DNA of 64,000 bases from Rhizobium mesoamericanum STM3625. Lineage in GTDB: Bacteria > Pseudomonadota > Alphaproteobacteria > Rhizobiales > Rhizobiaceae. A program made the position numbers and the translations under genes. Location: NCBI RefSeq assembly GCF_000312665.1, contig NZ_HF536772.1, positions 1,328,382 through 1,392,381 on the forward strand, written 5' to 3'. A model generated the notes under the pieces. The model did no database searches and had not been told where the DNA came from. It saw only the letters and a program-made list of their open reading frames with translations. The first letter of the stretch is position 1. Each line of letters starts with the position of its first letter. Below, piece by piece: positions 27,259 to 35,929 of this stretch.

Positions 27259-27283
27259 TTTTTATCTACAATAAACATTTTCA
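27259..27283. promoter_or_regulatory. Candidate GntR operator between the dehydratase and gntR genes
   Basis: TTTTTATCTACAATAAACA followed by TTTTCA lies about 53 bp upstream of the dehydratase start, in the divergent promoter region. It matches 24049-24073 at 21 of 25 positions, which links both leftward transcription units to one regulator. Confidence 0.6.
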
Positions 27284-27441
27284 AGTCAACGGGATTATTG
27301 ATCCTGTGGACGAGGGAGGCAAACAGCCGCATGCAATCCAAAATAAGATAAGGATTGCCAAGAGATAAGCTTCTGCCACGCTTCGCGCCGCATCTGTGCG
27401 GCTAACCGATCCGTGATGCCGAGGCAATAGGGGCGGGGTGC

Positions 27442-28353
27442 ATGGCAAGGCAGAATACAGTCTTCAAGGAAGCGTACAACCGCTATGCTGCCGATCTGCG
27501 CACGGATGAGGCATTACCGTCGGAGCCGGAAATCGCAGCCCAGCTTGGCATCAGCCGCAGTACTGCGCGAGCCATTCTGACAAGGCTCAGCGATGCGGGC
27601 ATCATTCGCTGGAACAAACGCCAAAAAATCGTCCTTCGCCAACCGACCGAGGCCGATTTGTTCCCATCGGAAGAGACGAACTCCTTGCACGATATTATCG
27701 AGCGAAGCTTCATGCGTCGTATCTTGTCGGATGATGCCGCTCCCGGCATGCAGATCAACGAATTGGAGCTGGCGCGCGAAATCGGCACCGGCACGACCAG
27801 CGTTCGCGAGTTCTTAATTCGTTTTTCACGGTTCGGCCTGATTGAAAAGCGTCCGAACAGCCACTGGATCCTCAAGGGATTCACCCGCGACTTCGCACTC
27901 GAACTCGCCGACGTGCGCGAGATGTTCGAGTTACATTCAGCGGCGGAATTCGGCAGGCTTCCCCCTGAGAGCGAGGCATGGCGCGCGCTGGCGGACATCA
28001 AGGCGGAACACCAGGCGATGCTGCGCGATCTCGACACGCGGTACAAGGAGTTTTCCACTCTCGACGAACGTTTCCATCTGCTCATCCACGCGGCTTCGAA
28101 GAATCGCTTCATCGCCGATTTCTATGATGCGATCGCGATCATCTTCCACTATCACTATCAGTGGAACAAAGCCTTCGCGCGCGAGCGCAACGAACGCGCA
28201 ATTCACGAGCATCTGGATTACATCGCCGCGCTTGAGTCTCGCGACCAGGCCGCGATCGTTTCCGCATGTCGGCTACACTTGCGCTCGGCGCGACAGACGC
28301 TGTTGCAATCGCTTCCGCAGACGGCTTCTGACGAGGCGCTAACTGGAAGTTGA
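27442..28353 (+). CDS. GntR-family (FCD) transcriptional regulator with two winged-helix segments
   Basis: 303 residues. A GntR-like HTH appears at about 26-60 (LPSEPEIAAQLGISRSTARA, then LSDAGIIRW). A second winged helix at about 80-135 (LHDIIERSFMRRIL, QINELELAREIGTGTTSVRE, GLIEKRPNSHW) matches FadR-type GntR proteins. The FCD effector domain follows (about 145-285) with FHLLIHAASKN and a metal-ligand-like His pattern near IFHYHYQW. It is divergent from the dehydratase gene and most likely represses the sugar regulon. Confidence 0.85.
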   Translation: MARQNTVFKEAYNRYAADLRTDEALPSEPEIAAQLGISRSTARAILTRLSDAGIIRWNKRQKIVLRQPTEADLFPSEETNSLHDIIERSFMRRILSDDAAPGMQINELELAREIGTGTTSVREFLIRFSRFGLIEKRPNSHWILKGFTRDFALELADVREMFELHSAAEFGRLPPESEAWRALADIKAEHQAMLRDLDTRYKEFSTLDERFHLLIHAASKNRFIADFYDAIAIIFHYHYQWNKAFARERNERAIHEHLDYIAALESRDQAAIVSACRLHLRSARQTLLQSLPQTASDEALTGS

Positions 28354-28953
28354 TCTCAAAAGAAGACCCATGCCGGCAGCCGCTGCAACAGAAGCTATGA
28401 TTGAGCAGCTCGACGGCTTAGAGTTCAGCTGACTTCAATTGCCGGCTGTCGTTCCTTCTTGATGAGTTGAAATAATATATACCTCTATTGTTGTAATAAA
28501 CGGATGTCCACAGGCATTTTACAACAAGAGGGCGTATGCTATTCTTAGAAATCTCTAGTTTTTTAGGGGTGATGTTGGGACTATTCCCGACATGGTGGCT
28601 ATTTCTGTAGCGCCGTTTGTCTTTGGCCAAATGAGCGCAGTGCTTGTTGTCGGCTTGGCCGCACAACTTGAAGATAAAAACAATCTGGAGGAAGCATTCG
28701 ATGGTTCGTAAGAAGACTTGGCTTCTGTTTGGCTTTTCCTAAGGACAGCCGATTTGTGAAGCCAACAGGCAAGCGGCTGGGAACCACCTTCGACCACACG
28801 CGTCGGGCCGGGATGAAGGTAGCCTGAAACACTCACGAAAGGTCAAAGCGCGGCAACAGAGCCGCCACATGCGATATCGAGCGGCCTGCGTTCTGAAAGC
28901 GACGCGGCCGAAGGTAGAACTTTGGAATTCGCCACGGCATTGGAGTGGGTCCG
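28354..28953. other. 600-bp AT-richer intergenic region upstream of the LuxR-type gene
   Basis: No convincing gene. From about 28460 to 28580 base composition is clearly more AT-rich than the flanks. The palindrome GTTGGGA, ctat, TCCCGAC (28574-28591, one mismatch) is the best regulatory candidate. A 39-codon open frame (28592-28711) and an overlapping 13-codon frame with GGAGG upstream (28701-28742) exist, but neither has recognisable features. Confidence 0.5.
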
Positions 28954-30078
28954 ATGATCAATAGCTTTGGTGAAGATATCTACTTGCCCTTGGTACAGTT
29001 GATCTACGAAACCGTTGTGAGCCCGCCTGAATGGGAAAAAGTCATAGCGGAGCTGATCGATCTCACCAAGGCTGCGGCCGGCGCCGTCGTAGGCTTCAAA
29101 GGGGCAGAGGATCGGCGCGCAAGCGTGTTCGCAAAAGGCGTTCCGAAAGCTGCCCTCTGCAATCCGCAGATGATCGCTGCGTTACATGCGGCGACGCTTA
29201 CCTTGGGCCAGGGAGCTTTCCTTTCGATCGATTTGAAAACCAAGCTCAATCCGCAATGGGATGTACCCTTGCACGAGTGCTTTGGTACCGAGGGCAGCCT
29301 TCTGGTCCTCGTCCTCGTCAAGGAAGGCGGACGCCGCATTGCGCTAATGCTCCATTTCGATCGCCCGGGTCGAAGCGAAACGGATAGGGCAGCAGAATCA
29401 TTGATGAAATTGCTGCCGCACTTTCAGACGGCTTTTGCGATACAGAAGACGACGCTTCTGGAGCGTGAGAGATCCGCGCATATGGAAAGCGCCTTTTTCA
29501 GTTCGTCCGCACCCTCGGCGATCATCACCGAAGACTATCAGGTGCGTCTTGCCAACGCCAGTTTTGAGAAATTTGTCGAAGCGTCGCATCTCCTTGTCGA
29601 ATATAGCGACGCGGTGGTCGATTTCGTCGATACGGCTCTTCAGGATGAGGTCACCCGCCTGATCGGTATGGCGACGGCGCAAGGACGTGTTCGGCACGTT
29701 GCCTGGGTCGAGGACAAGGTGAAGAACATCAAATGGCTGGTCAGCGTCGATGCGCTGTCCGGACGCGTGGGTCTCGGATCACAATTCAAGAACGTCTTTG
29801 CCACCAATGAACGTGTCTACATGCTGACGATACGCGAGCTTGGTGGGAACAGCCTGCTGGCGCCCGACACCATCAAGTCCATATTTGGCTTGACCCCGAC
29901 AGAGGCTGATCTCGCATATTGCCTGCTGAGGGGGGAAACGGCCTCGGAGATCGCGCGGCAACGCGGTGTCTCAAAGAACACTGTCCACAACCAGCTTGCC
30001 TCCGCGATGGCCCGCCTCGGGGTAAACCGGCAGACGCAATTTCTGCACTGCCTGTCCATGCTTTCTGCGATGTGCTGA
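28954..30078 (+). CDS. LuxR-family transcriptional regulator
   Basis: 374 residues. The C-terminal LuxR HTH spans about 305-365: LTPTEADLAYCLLRGETASEIA, then GVSKNTVHNQLASAMARLGV. The N-terminal 290 residues have no recognisable autoinducer domain; the middle (SAPSAIITEDYQVRLANASFEKFV) resembles a PAS-like fold. Start taken at the ATG with GGAG 8 nt upstream; a GTG three codons earlier is possible. It faces the outer-membrane, csgH-like and curlin genes, so a CsgD-like role in matrix control is an attractive inference without direct evidence. Confidence 0.85.
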   Translation: MINSFGEDIYLPLVQLIYETVVSPPEWEKVIAELIDLTKAAAGAVVGFKGAEDRRASVFAKGVPKAALCNPQMIAALHAATLTLGQGAFLSIDLKTKLNPQWDVPLHECFGTEGSLLVLVLVKEGGRRIALMLHFDRPGRSETDRAAESLMKLLPHFQTAFAIQKTTLLERERSAHMESAFFSSSAPSAIITEDYQVRLANASFEKFVEASHLLVEYSDAVVDFVDTALQDEVTRLIGMATAQGRVRHVAWVEDKVKNIKWLVSVDALSGRVGLGSQFKNVFATNERVYMLTIRELGGNSLLAPDTIKSIFGLTPTEADLAYCLLRGETASEIARQRGVSKNTVHNQLASAMARLGVNRQTQFLHCLSMLSAMC

Positions 30079-30086
30079 CGTGCTGT

Positions 30087-31403
30087 TTAGAACCGCCAGG
30101 TGATGCTGACGGAAACATTATAGTCGATCGCATGACTCATACCGATAGTGGGCGATACACCGCCGCTGGCGTCCGCGACATAATCGATCGTTGGTATTTT
30201 GTTGACGAAGTTCACTCCGGCGTCCAAGCCGACCTGCAGGTTTTCCTTCGGCGCATAGCGCAGTCCGGCGCCCAGGCCGGCGAGCAAACTGGCGTCGTCG
30301 CGCGTTTCGGAGATGAAGTCGAACGGGCCTGTCGTCATCGTTGGTAGAATTGCCGAATAGTGGCTCCGATAACGGGAGTGCAGGTATGCACCGCCAAGCC
30401 TCGCATCGAACGAAACGCTGAGATCCGGCTGAAGGGCTTTGGTTACAGCCAGTTCTGCAATGGCGCCGACGTAGCGCGCATCGAGTTCGTCAGTTTGCGC
30501 GAAGCCGACCTCAGGCACGACCACGCCCGGGTAATTCGCAGTAATTTGAAGCGTCCTGCGAAAATCCACGTCCCGATCGATGGAGCGGTACATAGGCCCG
30601 ATTTTAGGGGTAATGGTCCACCCGCCCTGGAGATCGATCGGAGCGCCGAGCAACAATTCTTGATCGATCACGGTGACATCTTCGTTGCGCTCATCGACGA
30701 TTGCGCTGCTGCTGAGATCGCCGGTTGCGGCCAAGGTAAAGCCGGTGTTGTCGCCATAGGCCGCATAGGCTGAAGCGCTTTGGGTGGAACCGTTTGTCAG
30801 GATCGCGGCGAACGCGCCGCCCGTGACGCCGCTATTCCACCCGGTCACCGTCTGTTGACTTCCTGCAATAGATGAGCCGGTAATTGAAGTACTACCCGTC
30901 GCGCCTGCACTGTCGGTAAACGTGACACTAGTCGTGGCGGTCGCCGGCAGCGTGCCTGTAGGCGATGCCGTCAGCGTGGTGATTCTGCCGTTCGCCGAAT
31001 TGCCGACGCTCAGGTTCAGCGAATTTTGGCCGGCAAGGCTCGTTCGGTCGGACGAACTGGACGACAGGTCGGCGAAACCGCCGTTCCACTCCAGCAGGAA
31101 GGGCTGCGAACCGATTTGCCCGAGCGGCAAATCGAGACTGATGCCAAAGCCAGGGCCATCATCAATGACCCTGCTGTCTCCGGTTCCGAGGAAATCGGGT
31201 CCGCGGGGACCCCAACTTGGCAGGCTGAACCAGTTGAAGCCGGTACCGATCTGCAAGCTTGTTGGGTGCTCATCGTTCTGTGCTGTCGGCGCTGCTTTGA
31301 TGTCGTCCGCAACTGCAACGGACCAGCTGCTTGCAAGGCTTGCGAGAGCCGCAGCAACAACAGCGGTCAGTTTGTGCGCCTGAACAGCTTGGCAGATCCG
31401 CAT
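30087..31403 (-). CDS. Outer-membrane beta-barrel protein
   Basis: 438-residue exported protein. The signal peptide is MRICQAVQAHKLTAVVAAAL and ends near SVAVADD. The mature part is rich in alternating aromatic/small residues and ends VSVSITWRF, a classical C-terminal barrel signature with terminal Phe. A Ser/Thr/Gly-rich insert (about 110-190) could be an exposed loop. Start chosen at the ATG preceded by GAGGAGA. It has no CsgG similarity I can see. Its place after the curlin and csgH-like genes suggests a role in surface export or adhesion, but this is inferred. Confidence 0.75.
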   Translation of the reverse strand: MRICQAVQAHKLTAVVAAALASLASSWSVAVADDIKAAPTAQNDEHPTSLQIGTGFNWFSLPSWGPRGPDFLGTGDSRVIDDGPGFGISLDLPLGQIGSQPFLLEWNGGFADLSSSSSDRTSLAGQNSLNLSVGNSANGRITTLTASPTGTLPATATTSVTFTDSAGATGSTSITGSSIAGSQQTVTGWNSGVTGGAFAAILTNGSTQSASAYAAYGDNTGFTLAATGDLSSSAIVDERNEDVTVIDQELLLGAPIDLQGGWTITPKIGPMYRSIDRDVDFRRTLQITANYPGVVVPEVGFAQTDELDARYVGAIAELAVTKALQPDLSVSFDARLGGAYLHSRYRSHYSAILPTMTTGPFDFISETRDDASLLAGLGAGLRYAPKENLQVGLDAGVNFVNKIPTIDYVADASGGVSPTIGMSHAIDYNVSVSITWRF

Positions 31404-31536
31404 TCTCTCCTCACCCCAATATGGCGCCGAAGCACTTCGGCACGACATACTGAGGCTATTACTATTATAATTTAGTATACAATCAATTAGCCACGATTCT
31501 CCGCTTTGGTAAGATCATGCGAACGGTGCATAAATG

Positions 31537-31842
31537 TCACGGCACCGACACCACGCAGAGCTTCTCGCCGCCGGGACCATAGACGGTGAGCCGGGCGCTC
31601 CATCCGTTTGGCGATACTGAGACGGTCGATCGCGAAAGTACGAGCCGCCCGGGATCGTCCTTTTGGAAATCACCGCCTTGAACGTTGCTGGAGGTGTTCC
31701 CATTCGACTTCGAGAAAATCTCGAACTGATAGGTTCCTTCGCCGCGGCCGTCACTTTCGATCGTCGGCATGAGGGTCATCGCGCCCCCGGTCTCCTTATG
31801 GTGCTCGATGATGCAATGTACTGGGGGGAGGGCTGCAATCAT
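31537..31842 (-). CDS. csgH: CsgH-like curli assembly chaperone
   Basis: 101 residues from the ATG at 31842, which has GGAG 8 nt upstream. The core matches alphaproteobacterial CsgH: a Cys near the start (VHCIIEHH), an Ig-like beta pattern with GTYQFEIFSKSNG, SSNVQGGDF, and a second Cys near the end (KLCVVSVP) that could pair with the first. CsgH is a periplasmic inhibitor/chaperone of curlin polymerisation. No normal signal peptide is encoded by this start. A longer open frame reaches 31965, overlapping the curlin gene by 64 bp, with only a weak signal-like N-terminus. The start is therefore uncertain. Confidence 0.72.
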   Translation of the reverse strand: MIAALPPVHCIIEHHKETGGAMTLMPTIESDGRGEGTYQFEIFSKSNGNTSSNVQGGDFQKDDPGRLVLSRSTVSVSPNGWSARLTVYGPGGEKLCVVSVP

Positions 31843-31863
31843 TGTCGGACTCCAACCAAAGGG

Positions 31864-31884
31864 GTCAGCGGCTACGCCGCTGAC
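31864..31884. terminator. Intercistronic hairpin after the curlin gene
   Basis: Perfect 9-bp stem GTCAGCGGC / GCCGCTGAC with a 3-nt loop, in the 58-bp gap between the curlin stop codon and the csgH-like start. It probably protects the curlin mRNA and lowers read-through, giving much more subunit than chaperone. Confidence 0.7.
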
Positions 31885-31900
31885 CTGCAGTTGTACTGGA

Positions 31901-32263
31901 CTAATGCTGAATAGTGACAGAAACGTTGCCCTTGCCGGACTGGTAGGTCTGGGCGTCATTGCCATGGCCGAATTGCAGGGTACCCGATATGTTGGCCTTG
32001 CCCTGTTGGACGGTAAGCGAATTATTGCCGAAACCGAATTGGGCTGTGCCGGCCTTATTGTATTTACCGCTTTGCTCCGTTATCGAATTATTCCAGCCGC
32101 CGGCCTGGAGGGTGCCGCTGAAGTTGTGCTTGCCAGACTGGAATGTGCCGGCACTGTTGCCCCAGCCAAACTGCGCTGTTACTGCCTCGTTGTCGGCCGC
32201 AAACACTGCGGTCACCGATGAAAGAGCAAACACGGTTGCGATTACTAGGCCCTTGATTTTCAT
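31901..32263 (-). CDS. Curlin-repeat protein (CsgA/CsgB-like amyloid subunit)
   Basis: 120 residues with a signal peptide ending AVFAAD. The mature protein is four tandem repeats of about 22 residues with the pattern GT-x-Q-x-G-x-x-N, five variable residues, Q-x-G-K-x-N, which is the curlin amyloid signature of regularly spaced Gln, Gly and Asn. It is exported and expected to form surface amyloid fibres. GAGGAGAG precedes the ATG. It is the first gene of the cluster. Only one subunit gene is present, and no csgG, csgE or csgF is found in this window, so secretion must use genes elsewhere. Confidence 0.88.
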   Translation of the reverse strand: MKIKGLVIATVFALSSVTAVFAADNEAVTAQFGWGNSAGTFQSGKHNFSGTLQAGGWNNSITEQSGKYNKAGTAQFGFGNNSLTVQQGKANISGTLQFGHGNDAQTYQSGKGNVSVTIQH

Positions 32264-32582
32264 TGTATCTCTCCTCTTCCTCCCGCCGGAATTGACGGTT
32301 GAGGAACACTACCGCATCGCCTGACGCGCGAGGGCTTCAAAGCTTAACTAGTGGCAGAGGGAAGTTCCCAGTTTGAGGCAAGCAATATGGCATCGAATTG
32401 GCAAAGGAGCGTGGTCCGTAGGACTGCTGCAACCATGCCAATAGTGATATCCGCCAGAAAAGTGGAATAGAGTACCAACGGGCTAGTGAGAGCCGTGGCC
32501 CTGCGGGTTAGGAGGTGATCTCCTGCGCGCGCCGCAATAGCACGACTCACCCCAAAAGAACATTGCGTCGGAAAACCGATTT
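32264..32582. other. Intergenic region between curlin gene and cellulose operon
   Basis: 319 bp that should contain the curlin promoter and the 3' end of the cellulose operon transcript. No clear terminator or sigma site was recognised. An 80-codon minus-strand frame (32344-32586) lacks a ribosome site and domain features. Confidence 0.5.
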
Positions 32583-34889
32583 TCAATCGACGGTATCTGG
32601 ATGCGTCGCCGCCCTCAGATCGGCCAGACCACGGTTCGCGTCCTTGCTTCCGGTGGCTGCGGCTGCCGTGAATATCCGCTCCGCGTCGCCGTACATCTTC
32701 ATGTGCAGATAGGCATATCCACGAAGCACCATCAGATCGATCGGCTCCTGCCGCAGCTGCGCGCGCTGATCCAGGAATATCAAGGCTTCGCGATAGCGCT
32801 TGGCGTCAAACGCCGCCAATGCCCTGTCGGCGAGAATCGCAATTTGCAGTTCGGCCGCGCGCTGTTGCGTCTGCGGCGCCTTCGTTGCCGCCACGGCGGC
32901 ATTGTTCGACAGCCCGGCGCGCAGATAAGCGAGGCTCTGGCCGTAAGCTGCATCTTCCCGCGTCCTGCGGTTTGGACTGGCCAAAGCGGTTTCGAAAGCT
33001 TTCACTGCCTCCATCGGGCGATTGATGTCCATCAGGCACCAGCCACGGGATAGCGCCGCTTCCGGATCGAGCAATTGTGCATTGGTCGTTGTCGTGCATC
33101 CGCGCACCTGCCGCGCACCGCGGCGGACTGTTACGGTCTGCATCGCCTGCTGGCGAGCGACCGCGACACCTGCCGGCGGGCCTGCGCCTTGCAAGCGCTC
33201 GCTCGGCGCCCTGACGATCTCGGGCGGTGCTGCCGCCGAAGCTTGCGGCGCCGTCTGTCCGGGAGCAGGCAGAGGAGCTTGAGTGGGTTGCCGGCTGGTT
33301 GCCTCGCCCAACTGCGCGATGCGGTCGGACTTGCCCGCCCACAGCCGCTGGATCTCGGCCACGCCTGCCCGGTCGTGCAATTGCTGGCGTGTGATGGCCA
33401 ACCCGTAGGCAGACGGCTCGTCATCAGGCTTCCAGCGCAACGCTGTCTCGAACCAGCGCGCGGCCGTCTGGGGTTGGTTGAGAGTGCGGGCAAACCAGCC
33501 GAATTGCTGCGCCGTCGGCACGTATTTCTGGGCGATTGTTTCGGCGGCGATGCGCGAAAGGACCTCTTCACTCAGGTCGGCCGGCGGCTGCAGCGCCATT
33601 AGGTTTGCCGTCGCCGCAAGATAGGTTGCGGTTGCTTCCTTGGAGGTGCTGCGCCACTTGTACATGACAGCCTCTGCCTCCCGCGGTTGCTTCTCGGCGA
33701 TCAATGCCAGCGCCAGTCCCTGGGAGGCAATCGCTGAGTCTTCCTTATCGCGCGATGCCCGAAACCACTTTTCGGCATCCGCGTAGTTTTCCCGACGCAG
33801 GTGGTACCAGCCGAGCAGAAGGCTGTCGGACGGCTGTCCGTCTGTCTCCGCAAGTCGTCGAACAATGGAGAGGTAAGCCGGCGCCACGACAAGATTGGGG
33901 TCGCCGTTTCCGGCGGCGACAAAGCGGCGGGCAAGGTCATTGCGGATGCTGTCGAACTCGCGACCGCCGTTACCATCGGGGCGTTCGAGCGCCAGGAGGT
34001 CCTGCATTGTTGCGTATGGCAGCAAAGCGGACGCCTTTTGGATCGTCGCCAGGCGCTCCTGAGGATTCGTGCAATTCGTCAGGATGTAAACATAAGCATC
34101 CTTGGCACGTGAGGCACGATCCGTCCTGGCGAACGCCTCGGCAACCCGCCAGAGCACGTCGATGTCGCTGCATGTCAGAAGGCTCGGCGTGTTGGCACCG
34201 ATTTGGACGACGGTCTCGTATTGTTTGAGATCGGAGGCATTGACGAGACGCGCGCGGGCCTCGGCGACATCCAGCCGGTCAAGCAGGTCGGGCGGTGGCT
34301 GCCATCCCGATTCGGACGCCTGCCGATCGGCAATCGCCTTGCGGAGCTCCGCATATCGTCCCTCCGAATACAGTTGCCACATTTGCTCCAGCTGTTTGTC
34401 GCCGTTCTGCGGAACGGCCAAGGGATCGGCCGGTGGCACCCAGTTTGGGTACAGCGCCTGGAGGCGTGCGATCTCGGCCTGAAGTCGCGCCTTGTCGCCG
34501 CGGCTGGCGAAATAGCGCAACGCGCTCTCATCGACTTTCGGCTGAGCCGGCTTGGCGGGTTGAGCGGTCGCAGGCTGCTGTTGCGGCGCCTGCGCGATCG
34601 TTACAGGATTGTCGGCGACGTCACCGCCGGACTCACTGGCATGAGGCGTCGGCGGAACCGTGCTCGCGGCCTGCAGCCGATCGGCAATCGCCTGCAGGTC
34701 GATCTGGGGTTTCTGGCTGATCTCTGGCCCCGTGACACGCCCCATGAGCATGAATTGCGGCGCAGGTCCGTGTTCCGAACCGCCGAGGCCCAGCATCTCC
34801 TTGAATGCCGCACGATCCTTCAGGGCGGTCACCAAACCGGCCACCGCCACCGCGACAACAATTGCGACGGATGAGGATCTCAAAGACAC
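32583..34889 (-). CDS. TPR-rich cellulose biosynthesis protein (BcsC-analogue, BcsK-like)
   Basis: 768 residues with an N-terminal hydrophobic anchor (SVAIVVAVAVAGLVTAL) and a Pro/Ala/Gln-rich linker (about 70-130). A long run of tetratricopeptide-like helices follows, for example LLGWYHLRRENYADAEKWFRA and ARWFETALRWKPDDEPSAYGLA. It lacks the outer-membrane barrel that ends E. coli BcsC. Alphaproteobacterial (type III) cellulose operons carry such a shorter TPR protein, named BcsK. It overlaps the cellulase gene by 10 bp as the last gene of the operon. It probably scaffolds the periplasmic part of the secretion path. Confidence 0.82.
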   Translation of the reverse strand: MSLRSSSVAIVVAVAVAGLVTALKDRAAFKEMLGLGGSEHGPAPQFMLMGRVTGPEISQKPQIDLQAIADRLQAASTVPPTPHASESGGDVADNPVTIAQAPQQQPATAQPAKPAQPKVDESALRYFASRGDKARLQAEIARLQALYPNWVPPADPLAVPQNGDKQLEQMWQLYSEGRYAELRKAIADRQASESGWQPPPDLLDRLDVAEARARLVNASDLKQYETVVQIGANTPSLLTCSDIDVLWRVAEAFARTDRASRAKDAYVYILTNCTNPQERLATIQKASALLPYATMQDLLALERPDGNGGREFDSIRNDLARRFVAAGNGDPNLVVAPAYLSIVRRLAETDGQPSDSLLLGWYHLRRENYADAEKWFRASRDKEDSAIASQGLALALIAEKQPREAEAVMYKWRSTSKEATATYLAATANLMALQPPADLSEEVLSRIAAETIAQKYVPTAQQFGWFARTLNQPQTAARWFETALRWKPDDEPSAYGLAITRQQLHDRAGVAEIQRLWAGKSDRIAQLGEATSRQPTQAPLPAPGQTAPQASAAAPPEIVRAPSERLQGAGPPAGVAVARQQAMQTVTVRRGARQVRGCTTTTNAQLLDPEAALSRGWCLMDINRPMEAVKAFETALASPNRRTREDAAYGQSLAYLRAGLSNNAAVAATKAPQTQQRAAELQIAILADRALAAFDAKRYREALIFLDQRAQLRQEPIDLMVLRGYAYLHMKMYGDAERIFTAAAATGSKDANRGLADLRAATHPDTVD

Positions 34890-35929
34890 TCCGGATGCTT
34901 CTCCCCGACAAATGCCAACCCAAGAAGATGCAGGGTCGACGGGTAGTAGAGCGATGGCTCAAACTGCTGCGACGACTCGGGCAGCTTTGTTCCGTCTGTC
35001 ACACAGGCCACGACATCGTTAATAATTCGATAACCCGGGTCCGAAAGCAGCGTTATCGGCTTGCCGGACGGAAGGTCGATTGTCGCCGGAATTCCGTCTT
35101 CGACGGTCATCCCCGCGCGCAATCTTGCCAGCAGAGCCTTGTCCGAAACTCCCGCGCGAACGAGGTAGAGCGGGATGCGCAGGCTGTTGTATCCGAATTC
35201 CGCGTCGAAGCCCTTGGCAGGCTCCGGCATGCGATTGAGGCTTACCCAATCGGCAGGCAATTTGCGTGGGCCAAACTGCATGGACCGGAGCAACGACAGG
35301 CCATCATCCGACAGTTTTTGCCAGGCGTTGGAGGGCGCCAGGAGCGCCATGATCGGGATCGCCTCGTAGATCCAGTAGGAGGGATTAACGATCGGCCCAT
35401 CCTTGCGATCGGGAGAACCAAAACCGCTAGCTCCAGGCATAAGCAGCGTGCGTCCGCCTGAACTGATCACGACATGCGAAAGAAGCGCCTGGGCCATCTT
35501 CGCAGCGGCCTCGATATAGTCGCTTCTGTTCCAGGCAGACCCCGCAAGGGCAAGCGCATAGGCAATCAAGAGATCACCGTCCGTCGCGTTGTTGATATCA
35601 GTAACATGGGGCGTAACGGCGGGATCCCATTTCCAGGCTGCCAGGCCATCGTCCCGCAGCAACAGCTCGGTGCGCGTGAAGTACCATATCTGCTCGAAGT
35701 CGGCGGGGCTGTTGGCAAGATAGGCAAGCAGCAGGCCGTAGCCTTGGCCCTCGCTGTGGCTAATATTGCCGTTTGCATCATCGATGATGCGGCCACTGAC
35801 ATCCAGGAACTTCGTCTTGTAGGCGCCCCATGCCTTCGGGCTTATCCCTGGACCTTGCGCCTGCCCGGACTGGCAGACTGTAGCAACTGCGAAGGTTGCG
35901 ACGCAGATCAATTTCAGCAGTCTTTTCAT
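34880..35929 (-). CDS. bcsZ: Endo-1,4-beta-glucanase of the cellulose operon (GH8)
   Basis: 349-residue periplasmic cellulase with a signal peptide ending SGQAQ. GH8 features: ISHSEGQGYGLLLAY with the catalytic Glu near residue 60, and NNATDGDLLIAYALAL with the conserved Asp. BcsZ trims nascent cellulose and is needed for normal polymer export. Start and stop overlap both neighbours (4 bp with bcsB), so translation is coupled. Confidence 0.93.
   Translation of the reverse strand: MKRLLKLICVATFAVATVCQSGQAQGPGISPKAWGAYKTKFLDVSGRIIDDANGNISHSEGQGYGLLLAYLANSPADFEQIWYFTRTELLLRDDGLAAWKWDPAVTPHVTDINNATDGDLLIAYALALAGSAWNRSDYIEAAAKMAQALLSHVVISSGGRTLLMPGASGFGSPDRKDGPIVNPSYWIYEAIPIMALLAPSNAWQKLSDDGLSLLRSMQFGPRKLPADWVSLNRMPEPAKGFDAEFGYNSLRIPLYLVRAGVSDKALLARLRAGMTVEDGIPATIDLPSGKPITLLSDPGYRIINDVVACVTDGTKLPESSQQFEPSLYYPSTLHLLGLAFVGEKHPECL

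Noticed and set aside
28592..28711. 39-codon open frame with a hydrophobic centre in the 28.4-28.9 kb gap
   Set aside because: No ribosome site and no homology recognised; the overlapping 13-codon frame with GGAGG is too short to judge.
32344..32586. 80-codon minus-strand frame between the cellulose operon and the curlin gene
   Set aside because: Starts over the TPR gene stop codon with no ribosome site; composition and translation are unremarkable.
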